From Nectonema munidae (taxonomy: Eukaryota > Nematomorpha > Nectonematoida > Nectonematidae): DNA of 64,000 nucleotides. The stretch is taken from the NCBI GenBank assembly GCA_030549495.1, contig JAUIRK010000875.1, positions 1,267,501 through 1,331,500 of the forward strand. The letters are read 5' to 3'. Both the position numbers and the translations under genes were made by a program. Of this stretch, positions 47,281 through 58,130 are shown piece by piece; the first letter of the stretch is position 1; each line of letters begins with the position of its first letter. The notes beneath the pieces are model-generated. The model did no database searches and was not told where the DNA came from. It saw nothing but the letters and a program-made list of their open reading frames with translations.

Positions 47281-48915
47281 TTTGCATATTTTTTTCAGTC
47301 CTTCTAGCAGTTTTATTGCCCTTTCTGCAATAATATTTGTTCTCGGTATGTCTATAACCGATGTATCTTTTACCCAGTGATTTCTAAAGCACTTTTGCTA
47401 TTTGTGTTTTGAATGAAAAAAAGAATCTTTTCATAGTTGTCTTGCTGAAAATTTTGATTAGAGAACCATACTTCTTGCCAATCGCAGGCTATAAAATTCA
47501 CAGCTTTTTCTAATTTTTTCCTATGATCAGGTAAAAAATGCAATAAGAGCATACATTGCTCTGGAATTCCATCGAGCGTTATGTAGTACAGGTAATGTTT
47601 TCCATTTTTTTGCGGGCAGCTTGTTTTTTTCTTTAAAAATTCTATACCCATAACAATGTAAACAAAAATTTAAAGTCATCTCTCCAGCCAAGGTTTTTAA
47701 AATCAGGCATTTCAATTTCGGGTGTTACCACAATTTTTAACTATTATTTTTATAAATTCATAGTTCGTACATGGATCAATTGAGATTACTGGAAAATAAT
47801 AATCAAAAATATGTCATAAAATTCTGTCTAAAATGTGATGTTGGCAACCAACTAATTGAGGTTTAGTTAAACCTAAATTCAACATTTTCCCGGAAGTCTC
47901 ACTAATAACTCTAGAAGCTTTATTAATCCTTCTGAAATGCTTTTTGCGGAGCTGTCTTTAGTTCTGAATACTCCTAAATTAATTTTGTGTTCAGGATTTT
48001 GAAGACACACTACTTGATATTCTTCAAGTTTTTTTATCATTTTTATTAACTAGCAATCTTTTGCCGTTAAAATGTAAGCAAACATTTTTTTTGTGTTTCC
48101 AAGATTTTCTTAATTTTTAATTGCATTGATTTATCACTCGCAATCATACTTTTAAATATTCCAGATTGTGTTGGAGTTGGCAAGTTTATTCCCTCTTCAA
48201 AAAGACTTAAACATACTTTTGATGCTTTATTTGTAGAAGGAGATAGACTTGTCACCAATTTAAGGGATTGTGATGTAGAGCATTTGTTTTTTCTTTTTTT
48301 TCCAGTTTTCTAAATTAACCCCATCCTCACTGGAATCAGAGCTGAATGATAATTCACTAGAGTTTTTGTCATATTCAGAATGCATAAAAACTTTGTTGTT
48401 TAAATCTTTTTGATGGGTGAATAGAGGAAATAAAAGCAAGTTTATTAGAAGTCACATACCCTATTTTTCCTTTTGATTCAATTTGTTTATTATAAAGAGT
48501 TTTATCTTCTTTGCACAACCAGTTTCCATTTACTTTTGTTATATCAAATAAATTTAATAAAGCTTCATTAAATTCTTTTTTAGAATACTTTTGATTTGTT
48601 TCATATTCTAAAATAATTTTTTTTTACTTTAACAACAATTGCTTGTTCACTAAGTTGAGGAAAACTCATTTTATCCCATAAGCTGAACAATTCTTGAAAA
48701 AAATTTTTAATCCTTCTTTAAACTTTTCTTTCTCTAATAAGGTATGAAGACCAAGAATATCAATTTTTTTAGGTAATCTTGTAAAAAATTTTAATCTTCA
48801 ATTCTTAGTAAGTTTCTTGCATGCTTTGTTTTGGATAATGAGTTTATTCTCCAAATTTGAGAATTTATATTAACAACAGAACTGGATTTAAATTCAGACA
48901 TTTTAGTAGGAAAAT
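47281..48915 (-). pseudogene. Unclassified DNA-transposase fossil (AERA-motif family)
   Basis: Minus-strand reading, broken by many stops, gives an N-terminal MSEFKSSSVVNINSQIWRIN (48,903), later FRTKDSSAKSISEGLIK, a GCQHHILDRILRHFLD-like stretch, a WNSRAMYALIAFF motif, NFIACDWQEVWFSNQNFQQD, and near 47,300 DTSVIDIPRTNIIAERAIKL. I recognise this arrangement (..CQHH.LDRI.., ARWNSRA, ..IPR.N..AERA..) from repetitive transposase-like genes of arthropods and Hydra, but cannot name the superfamily. A related element in + orientation is at 57.5-58.1 kb. No terminal repeats were identified. Confidence 0.6.
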
Positions 48916-49258
48916 ACAAAGTAAAAAAATGTGTTTTTCTAAAAATAAAAAACTTTAATAAATAAATATTTTAATTACTAAATATCCTTTTTTAAAAGCC
49001 ATTTTAATTTAACAAAAGTTGAAGTTTTTGTATTTCTTACTTTTTATTTCATGCAAGAAAAGTGGATTTTAGAGCCTGTGGAAAGTTTTTTTGTTGAAAT
49101 TCACAATTTTTTTTATTTTTGTGTTTTTTATAAAACTGTTCACTTGAAAAAACGCCAGGGCAGTAAAAATTTAAAAAAAATTGAAGTCATAACCCTAATT
49201 GTGAAAATATTGAACTATTCCGCTAAAAACTAGTTTCTAATGAGATAAAATAAAATTA

Positions 49259-50950
49259 CATTTGACCCCCCGTATTCGCGGATTAAAAATTGCTTAAGAT
49301 CAAAATTTAGTATCATATTGAAAATATAATCAATATATTTGTTTTTTAAAATTAACTAGGCTTATTCTTTTTACATACAGTAAGTTATAATTTATCAGAA
49401 ATATTTGTAAAAAAATTAATTAGAATAAATGACAAACACAAAAAAAATTTTAAAAAGCGAAACTAGTTTAACTGACATGATCAGATAGTTGATCAATTTT
49501 TTTACAACAAGTAATTGGAAGTTTTGATTTTTGTTTTTTCAGGTTTTTAAAAAGATCAGCATACGGTTTGAAACAAGAATCAATTGAATTACAAAACTTT
49601 GTAGATCTTCCCATACTAGGGTCCCAATCGATATACAATTCTTTCAGTTCTTTTACTTTTTCAATGATTTTGGATAGGCGATTCAATGAAAGTCCTTCGT
49701 CATCAAAGTCTTTTTCCTTTTCTACTTCGTCTTTTTTTTCTTCGCTGCTAAATTCAGTTAATTCTTTTAAATCGATGTCTGTGAGTGCTTCCATTCCAGA
49801 GTCAATTAATGAATTTATATCATCTTCGTTGCAATCATCAAAACCTTCTCCACCTAAGCATCTAAACAGTTTCTTCAATTAAAGAATTTTGAATATCTTC
49901 TGGAAGGAAATTTTCAACATTATTCGAAATATCAGGCCATAACTTTTTCCAAGCAGCAATTAAAGTTTGCTTTTTTATAGATTCAAGTGATTTGTTAACA
50001 ATTGTTAAGCAATTTGCAATTGGTAATTTTTTCCAATCATTTGTTAATTGCAAGTTTGCATCCATTTCCATAACTAAATGTTGAACAAAGTTATCGAGAT
50101 ACAATGCTTTAAAAGAGCGGATAACACCTTGATCTAAAGGCTGGATAAGAGAAATTGTGTTTGGAGGTAAAAATTTTATAGTTACTCCTTCAAATTTAAG
50201 ATCTGCAATATGTCCACTAGCATTATCCATTATAAGAAGCACTTTGAAATCCATATTTAAACTAGTAATATACTTTCTAACTTGAGGAACAAAATTAAAC
50301 AAAAACCGTTTTTGTATTAACGTTTTGGTTATCCAAGCTTTTTTGTTAGACATCCAAAAAACGGGCTCTTGGAGTGAAACTTTTATTGATAAAGCCTGGT
50401 TTCACCATATAACCAACAGCAATACTACACAAAATAAGAGACACTCTATCTTTTTGAGTTTTAAAACAGCGCGTTCCTCTTTTTTAAAAATATATGTACG
50501 AGATGGAACTTTTTTCCAATAAAAACATTTCTCATCCATGTTGAAAACTACTTGTTCAGGATGATAATTTTCATTCAACATTTTATTTAAATTAAACGAA
50601 TATTTTCTCCACATAAGTTAACACTTTTAAGCTGAAAACGATTTTTAAATCGGTCAAACCATCCTTTGCTTGCATTAAAACTTTTAGAGGACAAAGATGA
50701 TGGACTTGCTTCATCTTTTTCATATTCTTCGTTGGAGTTTGGCAAAAATTGTTTGTAGAGACTTTTTGCTTTTTCGCGAATAATATTGCTGTTTAAAGGA
50801 ATATTTTTTCTACAGTCTTGTATCCAGATAGATTTGTAATTTCAAGGCAAGACGCCTCCATCATTTCTCCAAATTTTATCATTCCAAAAAAGGAATTTAC
50901 CTGTTAACATATTAAAAGGCATCACATTAATTTTTTTAGCTCAACATTAT
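49259..50950 (-). pseudogene. Tigger/pogo-type transposon fossil
   Basis: The minus strand carries, in order, YHPEQVVFNMDEKCFYWKKV (near 50,560, holding the first catalytic Asp), SRTYIFKKEERA, SNKKAWITKTLIQKRFLFNF (50,350), LLIMDNASGH (second Asp), VTIKFLPPNTISLIQPLDQG, VIRSFKALYL and AWKKLWPD, followed by an acidic C-terminal region ending near 49,468. This is the Tigger/jerky DDE_1 transposase order. The frame is interrupted several times, with stops near 50,402 and 49,862. TA followed by CATTTGACCCCCCGTATTCG at 49,257 looks like the Tigger terminal repeat; the opposite end was not found. Confidence 0.85.
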
Positions 50951-51319
50951 TTTTTTTTAATTATTTTTTAGGACGATGACATAAACGGTTTCTTTTAAAA
51001 ATGTCAAAAAACAATTAATTTTTTGTTGAGAAAAAATTAAGTAAAATGTACAAATATAAAATAAAATTTTAGATAGCCTAAAATCAAAATAAGTAAAATA
51101 AATTTAAAGAATATAAGCCAAAAATGTTATTAAATTTGAAGAAAAAGGATCAAACAAAAAAGTCAAATTAAAAAAAATTGTAAATTAGTTTTTTATTTAA
51201 AAATTAAAGAAAAAAATTTAAGATATTTATGCTCAACTCTAACTCATGCGGTTCCAACGTGCAAAAATAAATAATTTGCCAATTAATAATAATTATCGAC
51301 TGATCAGTATTCAACCTAT

Positions 51320-51580
51320 CTATTCGCACCCCCCCTCCCCCAATAATTTGGGATTTTTTTAAACTAGTGTATATGCGTTATGTAAATTTAATTAAAATAT
51401 TTTCGCTGGAAGTAAAGTTTTTAAATTTCATCAATTTTGTAAAAAAAATATAAAGTAGTCTTATAAATTTACGTATGCGCTGTATATACTCTAGTCTATT
51501 GCCGTGGTATTTCCAGACCAGTAATTTTGAAAATTACAAAAAAATTTCGCCCCCAATAATTTTGAAGATGTGCGCCTCTG
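51320..51580 (-). repeat. Dispersed ~270-bp repeat with GGCGCAC ends, copy 2
   Basis: Inverse copy of the repeat at 22138-22418; see there for the shared blocks. Here the C-rich end is CTATTCGCACCCCCCC and the opposite end reads CAGAGGCGCACATCTTC on the minus strand, giving a better view of the termini. It lies next to the Tigger fossil. Confidence 0.65.
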
Positions 51581-52156
51581 AAAAGTAACTCTAATGTTTT
51601 AATAAAATTCACTTTCCATAAAAAAAATTTAAGTTCTTTTCTTTTTTAGTCCATAAATATACTAAATATTTTTGTTCTTATGAACTTTTAAACATTTTTT
51701 TGAAATATTGTTTACATAAAGTTATAAATAGTTAGCAAAAAAAATTTCAGTATCCTTATTGTAAAATATTCCTACTCATCGCTTCGCTGAATTCGAGTGT
51801 GTCAAACATGCATATATATGATTTTATAAATAAGTCAGCAATTTATTTGATTGATGCAAGAGCGATGTAAACAGCTTTGTTCATTTGTTGAAAGTGAGGG
51901 AATTTGCAATAGTATTACCAAAGTTAGTGAGTAGCACGCGTGTAAAAGAAGCTATAAATGTTGTCATGAAGATGTGTTTTGTTGTCATTGAAAACTAGTG
52001 ACGGCTGGCGGCGCCATTGCTCATAAAAAGGCTGATGTTCCATTTTTAAATATTTGTCATTTTTTGCCTGTTATTTGGATTTCTTGTAAGTTTAGAAATT
52101 TTTATGGTTGTTGTATTTTATTGCTTCGGTTGATAAATTTAATTTTGCAGTCGAGA

Positions 52157-52454
52157 CAGGGATGGACCGAGAGGGGGGATGCATACCCCCCCCCCCCCCT
52201 CCCCCACCAGCAATCTATTCAAGAAAAATTAAGGTTGGAGCTCACCCTAAAATAGAAATCAAAATTGATGAAGTCATTGATCGATTTTCAAAGCAAAAAG
52301 AAAGAAGAAAAGACTTTGTAATATAATTTTAATCATTTATTTTACATACGTTTTCAAATTTCTTCCCTAATAAAATGTGTAAAATATTTTGATAATATTA
52401 GTATACCCCCCCCCCCCCCCCTCCCCCCACAAAAGATTTCTGGATCCCCCACTG
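52157..52454. mobile_element. hAT-type MITE with C homopolymers, 298 bp
   Basis: Left end CAGGGATGGACCGAGAGGGG; right end in reverse CAGTGGGGGATCCAGAAATC. Perfect 8-bp target duplication AGTCGAGA (52149-52156 and 52455-52462). Long C runs near each end (about 52,185-52,198 and 52,406-52,421). The right end resembles the CAG..GGATCCAG end of the 40856-41137 element. An internal open stretch encodes IEIKIDEVIDRFSKQKERRKDF, probably by chance. Confidence 0.9.
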
Positions 52455-52462
52455 AGTCGAGA

Positions 52463-53662
52463 TTTACCAGAAAACTATAAATATTCTGTTTTCAGATGTT
52501 TTTATTATGGAAAAGCAAGTACAATTGTAGAAAATTAATTGAATTATATTTTTCAAATTTTGTGATATCCTTAAATCACTAGCCTCAACTTTTAATACTA
52601 TTTTCAAGGTAGTTTGATGACCTTCACACGTCAAAAACTGTATATCAAAAGTTTAAATTTTTCAACAAAAGATTAATATCTGTAGATACTTTAAAACCTA
52701 GTGTCTATATTAAGAAAGAAAGAAAAAAATTATTTTAAACAAAAACAATATTAACATATTTTGGTAAAAAACCTTTTCTATAGTTTTCTAAGAATGTTAT
52801 TTCTAGAAGTGTCTATATTAGATAACTTTCAAAATGTATATAATGCTATAGAGTTTTGAACGCATAACACTTATAAATATACTTTTTTTTTAAATAAAGA
52901 TGACTCGATGGTGGCGGATGTCAATCAAAATTTCGAATGATGATAAAATATTCTGATTTCATTTTTTGTCTTTGTTCTCACAATTTGGGTGCGAAAAAAT
53001 GTCATGTTAAACAACATAGAGGCATTGCATTTTAATTTTGTTTTTTTCAAATACACTTCTATGCCTCCTTAAAATCATCTCCTTTAAACACACAAATGTT
53101 ATTTTGTCTCCATAACTTGGTTAATCATTGTGGGGGTGCAAAACGTGTTTTTCTAAAATATCTCATAACGATTGAAATGGGAGAGTCCTAGGCTTGCAAA
53201 GATTATTCTGAAAGTGATTCGATTTGCACTACATATGAGTGTGACTAAGTTTTATTATTGCCAGAAACAAACGAAAAGATGGAAGGAGAAGAAAAGTTGC
53301 ATTGGCCAAAACAGTCAAATTTAGACAAACTCGTTTAGACAAAGCATATATCATCTATGCCATTGAGATTTGGATTGCTCAGACAATTTTTGAATAAAAA
53401 ATGGTGTCGATTTTTTAGTACAGTAGTTTATATGTTGATTTATTTTTTAAATGAGAGCCCGAGCTAATAAAAATTATACTTAGACAGCTAGGCCAAAAAT
53501 TTTTAGAGTTTGTGAACAAATATTCAATCTCAACAAGGGAACAAAATCATTCATATAGGATATATTACTACTCATTAAATGTAAATAATTCTTTATCCCT
53601 CCTTATTGCCATTTACCAGTTATTGAAACGAATGGTCATAGTCTACCTGTATATTCTATAAG
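52463..53662. other. Intergenic, no exon supported
   Basis: AT-rich. One open stretch at 53,265-53,396 gives a basic then hydrophobic peptide (RNKRKDGRRRKVALAK...) but has no family resemblance and no clear splice frame, so it is not called. Confidence 0.35.
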
Positions 53663-53671
53663 ATATGCTAT

Positions 53672-54504
53672 GGTGCCTAGTCAAAACGTCCGAAATCCAA
53701 AACGCCCGAAACCAAAAGGTCCGAAAATTAGATTAACAGTATCTGAACCCTAAAAACATTTTTTTCGCGAATCAAAATTGTTGAAGAAAAAAACTGAAAA
53801 ATTGAGCACAAAGTTTTTTTATTTAAAAAAATTCTATTTTTAGTTTAAAACTTTACACATTTTAGATTTAAATGAAAAATGCACTATAATCGAGCGTGTC
53901 TTTTTACTGGAATAGATAAAAATTCATTCCAATCTCTTAAAATCCATTCAAATCGTGTAGTTTTTCCTTTGATTTTTGATAGCAAGACTTAAAATTTTCA
54001 AAGTCTTGCAAATTCGACTAATTAGTATAACTTTTTCCGAGACTTTTTTCCAAAAGTGGGTTATATATTTTTAAATCATAATCTTCAGAAGTGTTTGATT
54101 TTAAAATGAAAATTTTTTAGCCAAATTCATTATAATCCAAAAAAATTAAACGAAGTTGTTAGGATTGTTCTATTTCTACTGAGGTAGCGAGAATATTCTG
54201 ATTTATTTTAGTGATACCGATTACATACCTGTCTCAGGAGTTTCTCTACAAATGATGCGAAATCAAGTTTTGCGTTTAAAGATGGTAAATTCACTATTTT
54301 GTTTTGAACAACAAACCCTTGTTATTTGTCGAATGGTTAACTGATTAATTCACATACAATTGACATTATTAAACATGCATGGAGGATTATACTAAAAAAT
54401 TTCGTTTTATTAGGTTATGATTTCTAGATGTTTTTTTTCGCAACTTTTGGTTTTCGAACGTTTTGGTATAGGACGTTTTGAATTTCGTGTTTTGACTATG
54501 AACC
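53672..54504. mobile_element. MULE-like foldback element, 833 bp
   Basis: Flanked by a perfect 9-bp duplication ATATGCTAT (53663-53671 and 54505-54513). Left end GGTGCCTAGTCAAAACGTCC; right end in reverse GGTTCATAGTCAAAACACG. Each arm repeats a CAAAACGTCCGAAA-like unit about three times (AAACGTCCGAAATC, AAACGCCCGAAACC, AAAGGTCCGAAAA). Nine-bp duplication and internally repeated arms are Mutator-like traits. No transposase was recognised inside. Confidence 0.82.
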
Positions 54505-54688
54505 ATATGCTATACTCTAACCAAGTGAAGGTTTTATACAATGACTAAAAATGATCTCTTTTGTAAATCTTTAGGGAGCTGAATTTTTTGTTGAACCGAT
54601 TTTATATTTGGTGTTCGAAGGCTAAACATGTCTATCTTCTAAAGACCATATGAAAAGGGTCGTATTAGAGGACTCATTGGTAATACAG

Positions 54689-54750
54689 TCAGACCTCATT
54701 TTTCTAACAGCAGATTATTCGACAACCCCACTATCCGATGCAATATTGAT
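54689..54750. repeat. Tigger-like terminal repeat fragment
   Basis: TA followed by CAGTCAGACCTCATTTTTCT and then GATTATTCGACAACCC is the form of pogo/Tigger inverted ends. No opposite end was found nearby. Confidence 0.4.
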
Positions 54751-55364
54751 TAGGAGTTAAAAGATATTTCTCAGGCTCTCATCTCACTAATTGTCAGCAA
54801 GCCTTGTTCATGTCAAATGAATTGATTAGTTGGATTGATTACTCTGTATTGAAATGCGTTGTTGCTTAAAATATATTTTAAAATTTTTAGCAACGAAATC
54901 TAACCAAGCTTGATTAGTAACACAGAAAAACAAAGAATCATCTTCATATTCTATCTACAGATATATGCAGTCAGTAAAGTAAATTGTTTGAAAATTTATT
55001 TAGGATATGGGTCTATGAATTGACAGGTATGTAGCCGTGAATTTAAAGTTGGCTATTTGTAATAGAAATTGAAGGTTTAAAATAATTGCAAGAAATATTC
55101 TACAAACTTTAACTTTATATAAATTAGCTATTCCCATCCCTAAGTTATACGCTAAAATTACATGAAAATGATATTATTTGTACTATGTTTTATTAACAAA
55201 AATTTTAAGCAAGCAAAGGGTAAAAACATTGCGAACTATTCTAAGAAATCTTCATAAAAAAAGGAAAACATTAAATAAAACGAATATCTAAGGATAAAGA
55301 TGCTCTATATTTGATTTCTAGAATAAAAGACTTGATTCTTTAAATTAGCTATTCTAATGGCGCC

Positions 55365-55480
55365 GGGAATATAAGAAAGTGTATACATTTATATATTTCA
55401 AAGGAGTTTCAGATGTGAAAAATAAATCCCAGGGGGCCTAGCTCCCTTGCCCCTCCTATCGACGGCCTTGGTTACAGTAA
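55365..55480. repeat. hAT MITE fragment
   Basis: TATACATTTATATATTTCAAAGG matches the interior of the 35144-35719 MITE, and the block CCCAGGGGGCCTAGCTCCC ... CGACGGCCTTGG resembles a hAT end (reverse CCAAGGCCGTCGATAGG). The left limit and target duplication are unclear. Confidence 0.45.
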
Positions 55481-55944
55481 TTAATAGGGATTAACATTTT
55501 AATATAGTTCTTATATGAATCTGTGGTATTAAAAATATTGCCTCGCTTAAAAATCCATGGGCTCTTATTCAAGTATGCCTACATTACATCCTCTGGTCAA
55601 ATATAGCTCAAATATGCATTACTATAACAAAGAAGTGGGCGTTAATGAAAAAATAGATTTTAAATATTCATTCTAAGGCTTAACCTTAAAACAAGAAAAG
55701 TAGTATGGAAAATCTACTCAGAAGACAAACAAGTCTAATAAATACTATAAAAAAGATATATAATTCAGAAAATTGAAATTATTTGGCTTTTTCGCACCCT
55801 GGAAATCACATTGGGGGGGGGGGGGACCCCCCGGATGTGCGCTAATGTTTTTCAGATACTTGGATGACATTGTCCGACATTTAAAAAATGCATTCGTGAA
55901 TTCTTCAATGCTGTTGTTCGTAAGAGGCATGCAACGCTCTACTC

Positions 55945-56013
55945 TTGAGTTAACATCCCACATAGGAATCGAGAATGAAAATAATTGAGAATTAACATCC
56001 CACATTGGAATCG
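55945..56013 (+). repeat. Short tandem duplication of a ~35-bp unit
   Basis: GTTAACATCCCACATAGGAATCGA and ATTAACATCCCACATTGGAA follow each other about 47 bp apart. It is a local duplication of unknown meaning, downstream of a G-run block at 55,813 that looks like another hAT-type end. Confidence 0.55.
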
Positions 56014-56808
56014 AAATAAACAAGGCTCTATTTCAGATTAGACTATCTGGAAATCAAATTTTTTATTTTATTTTTAATAAAAAATGGAAATATTTTAGAT
56101 TAGATTACCTAAGAATCACAAATTTAGTTGTCTGTAATTTCAATAAACTATTTTGGCATATTCTAGGAATTGTGAAAAGAGTCTTTATTTTCATCTGATT
56201 TAAACATTATATTCTTGGATATCAATCCTTGAATTTGCCAACGACAATATTCCTCACTGCCAATTTTCTGAACGCAATTTTCTTCTCGGCCAATTTTTCT
56301 ATTACCTAAAAAAGATATATATGCAAATTTTCAAACAGTACATTTTTTTAACAAATATAGAAATAAATACATATATAAATACAAATAAATACACAAATAA
56401 TAATCATCATAAATTTTTTTCATTATATGTAGAGATTTTGTTCCAACGCCTCAATAAGGGAATACTTGGTTCGTATAAGTATAACAATGCCTGTAATTTT
56501 TTATATCAGAAGAGTTTCGTTTCACAATCATTTTGCATATATTCAGAAAAAAATTTATCCTTATATTTTACGCTTATTTACGGTCCTTCATATGAAAAAC
56601 TTAAAGATTTAAAAACTTAGACCCCCCTTCCCACTCAGAAAAGCGCTCGTGATATCTTTGGTTGTTAAAAGCCGGAGTTTGAAAGCAGTCAAAAATATTT
56701 AACTAATTTTTAACTATCTGCTGTTCAAATAAACTTAAACGAGCATTATTTTACCTTTTTGATGAAAACATGCACCATATATATTTTTAATAAATTTTTT
56801 AATTTTAG

Positions 56809-56904
56809 GCTATTCACAAAAAGGCAAGCAACCGAGCTTGGATCTTGTTCATCATGCTTGTTTTGACATTCGCACTTTTATTTATTGATTGGTACAAGAT
56901 CTGA
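56809..56904 (+). CDS. STX18: Syntaxin-18, terminal coding exon (partial gene)
   Basis: Syntaxin-18 is the ER Qa-SNARE (Ufe1 family) used in Golgi-to-ER fusion. An acceptor TTTTAATTTTAG precedes an open 31-codon exon reading AIHKKASNRAWILF and then the membrane anchor ending FALLFIDWYKI, followed by TGA. It closely matches the human end (AIKNNAGFRVWILFF...SLLFLDWYDS), including the Arg-x-Trp entry into the anchor, the LL/FxDWY end and the very short luminal tail. The SNARE motif and N-terminal exons should lie upstream, but I could not recognise any between the LUC7L end and here, so only this exon is called. A lone surviving exon of a lost gene is the alternative. Confidence 0.85.
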   Translation, partial: AIHKKASNRAWILFIMLVLTFALLFIDWYKI

Positions 56905-56938
56905 TTTATGTCTAGCAAATAATTTTATTCCTTGATTG

Positions 56939-56944
56939 AATAAA
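56939..56944 (+). promoter_or_regulatory. Polyadenylation signal for STX18
   Basis: AATAAA 34 bp after the STX18 stop codon, a typical distance for a compact 3' UTR and mild support that the exon is used. Confidence 0.6.
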
Positions 56945-57124
56945 TATTTTTTGTCTCATTAACACTTCATGATATAAATAGTTATTCTCTTATTTATTTA
57001 AAATATGTTAATGACATGGTAATAATTAATTTTTTATTTTGTTACCTTCAACTCATTTATAGAAGGAAATTATTGTACACTTTTTACTTATGGAAGAAAG
57101 AAATACAATATTTTTTGCGTTTCT

Positions 57125-57261
57125 TTAACCCATTAAGTACCATAGAAATCAGACGATATCTAAAAAATGCAGACGACTTACATTCAAATTCATTGAAAAA
57201 AACAGACGAAGATGAAATTACTTATGTTCCCAAATGGGAGCATTGGAACTTAATGGGTTAA
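57125..57261. mobile_element. TTAA-flanked MITE family B, copy 2
   Basis: 137 bp, TTAACCCATTAAGTACC ... ACTTAATGGGTTAA, nearly the same base for base as 35869-36007. It carries ATCAGACGATATC, AATGCAGACGACTTAC and ACAGACGAAGATGA. TTAA lies at both borders. Confidence 0.82.
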
Positions 57262-57499
57262 TATCTTTGCAAACAGAAATCGGATATTTGGAATTTAAAA
57301 CATTGTCATTATTTTCTTTAATAAAGGGATATATTTATGTAGTACATATGATATTGTATAGAGTTAAGCAAAGTGGACAAAGATTAGGAATGCATAGCTT
57401 TTTGCGTATTGTTATGGATCTTTCTAAAATTAGAAAAATTATTTTTTTATTTGAACGCTTATATAAAGTAATAAAGTCAAAATTCTTTAAATTGTTGTT

Positions 57500-58130
57500 A
57501 GGAAAATAATGGCTGATTTGAGGAACACATTTTTTATCGACAAAAGCCTCATCTATATGCTCAACACTCTTTTCTATGTCCGAAACTCGAACAAATGTGC
57601 TGATGCACCTCTTAATGACCTTCAATCCCTCTTGACCAAGATGTCTTGCAAGCAGCTACTATCTAAAGCCGTAAGCAGGCACCTTTGGTACTTGACAGAA
57701 GAAGCAGTTTTGCTTCAATGTTTTTAAATCGTCTCCAAGAAGTGGAGTAGGAACAAATAGCTCAACGTCTTCTCAAAACAAAAACTTCTGAACCTCTCGA
57801 GCGTGGTGTTCTAATATTTCCCAAATCAAGACGTCTATTAATTTGTCCCATTTAGTTGGTAACAAAGCAAGGCTCTTCTTTGCGCTTCTTGATATCGTGG
57901 ATTCTTGGCACAAGTTGTCACCTGCAACCTGGTCATCTAAAATTTCTTACCAAAATGCTTCTGCTGTTGTTCAAAATATTAAAAAAAGTGAATGATCTTG
58001 CGGAGAGAGCAGTCAGGCTAATAACTGATTTCATTACTCTTACCAAAAACAAAGAAGAAAATCAGTGTATTCTTCAATTAGTAGGAGTACATCGTTGCAA
58101 AGTTCCTGCCTTTAAAAAAGAAATTATAAA
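57500..58130 (+). pseudogene. Second AERA-motif transposase fossil (C-terminal part)
   Basis: A + strand frame at 57,509-57,727 reads MADLRNTFFIDKSLIYMLNT, then LTKMSCKQLLSKAVSRHLWY and LTEEAVLLQ. After stops, 57,960-58,130 reads KKVNDLAERAVRLITDFITL, TKNKEENQCILQLVGVHR. The HLWYLTEE.V and (V)NDLAERAV..I.DF order is typical of the same repetitive transposase-like family as the fossil at 47.3-48.9 kb, though the two are clearly different subfamilies. It is broken and lacks its N-terminal half. Confidence 0.6.

Noticed and set aside
52160-52326. Open frame through a MITE giving IKIDEVIDRFSKQKERRKDF
   Set aside because: It lies entirely within a 298-bp hAT MITE with a perfect target duplication. 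Any coding look is incidental.
53265-53396. Basic open stretch RNKRKDGRRRKVALAK as a possible STX18 exon
   Set aside because: It does not match any part of syntaxin-18 and has no donor site in a compatible frame.
55773-55988. Open frame with RYLDDIVRHLKNAF
   Set aside because: It starts inside a G-run repeat block and does not match the STX18 SNARE motif or any transposase that I could name.
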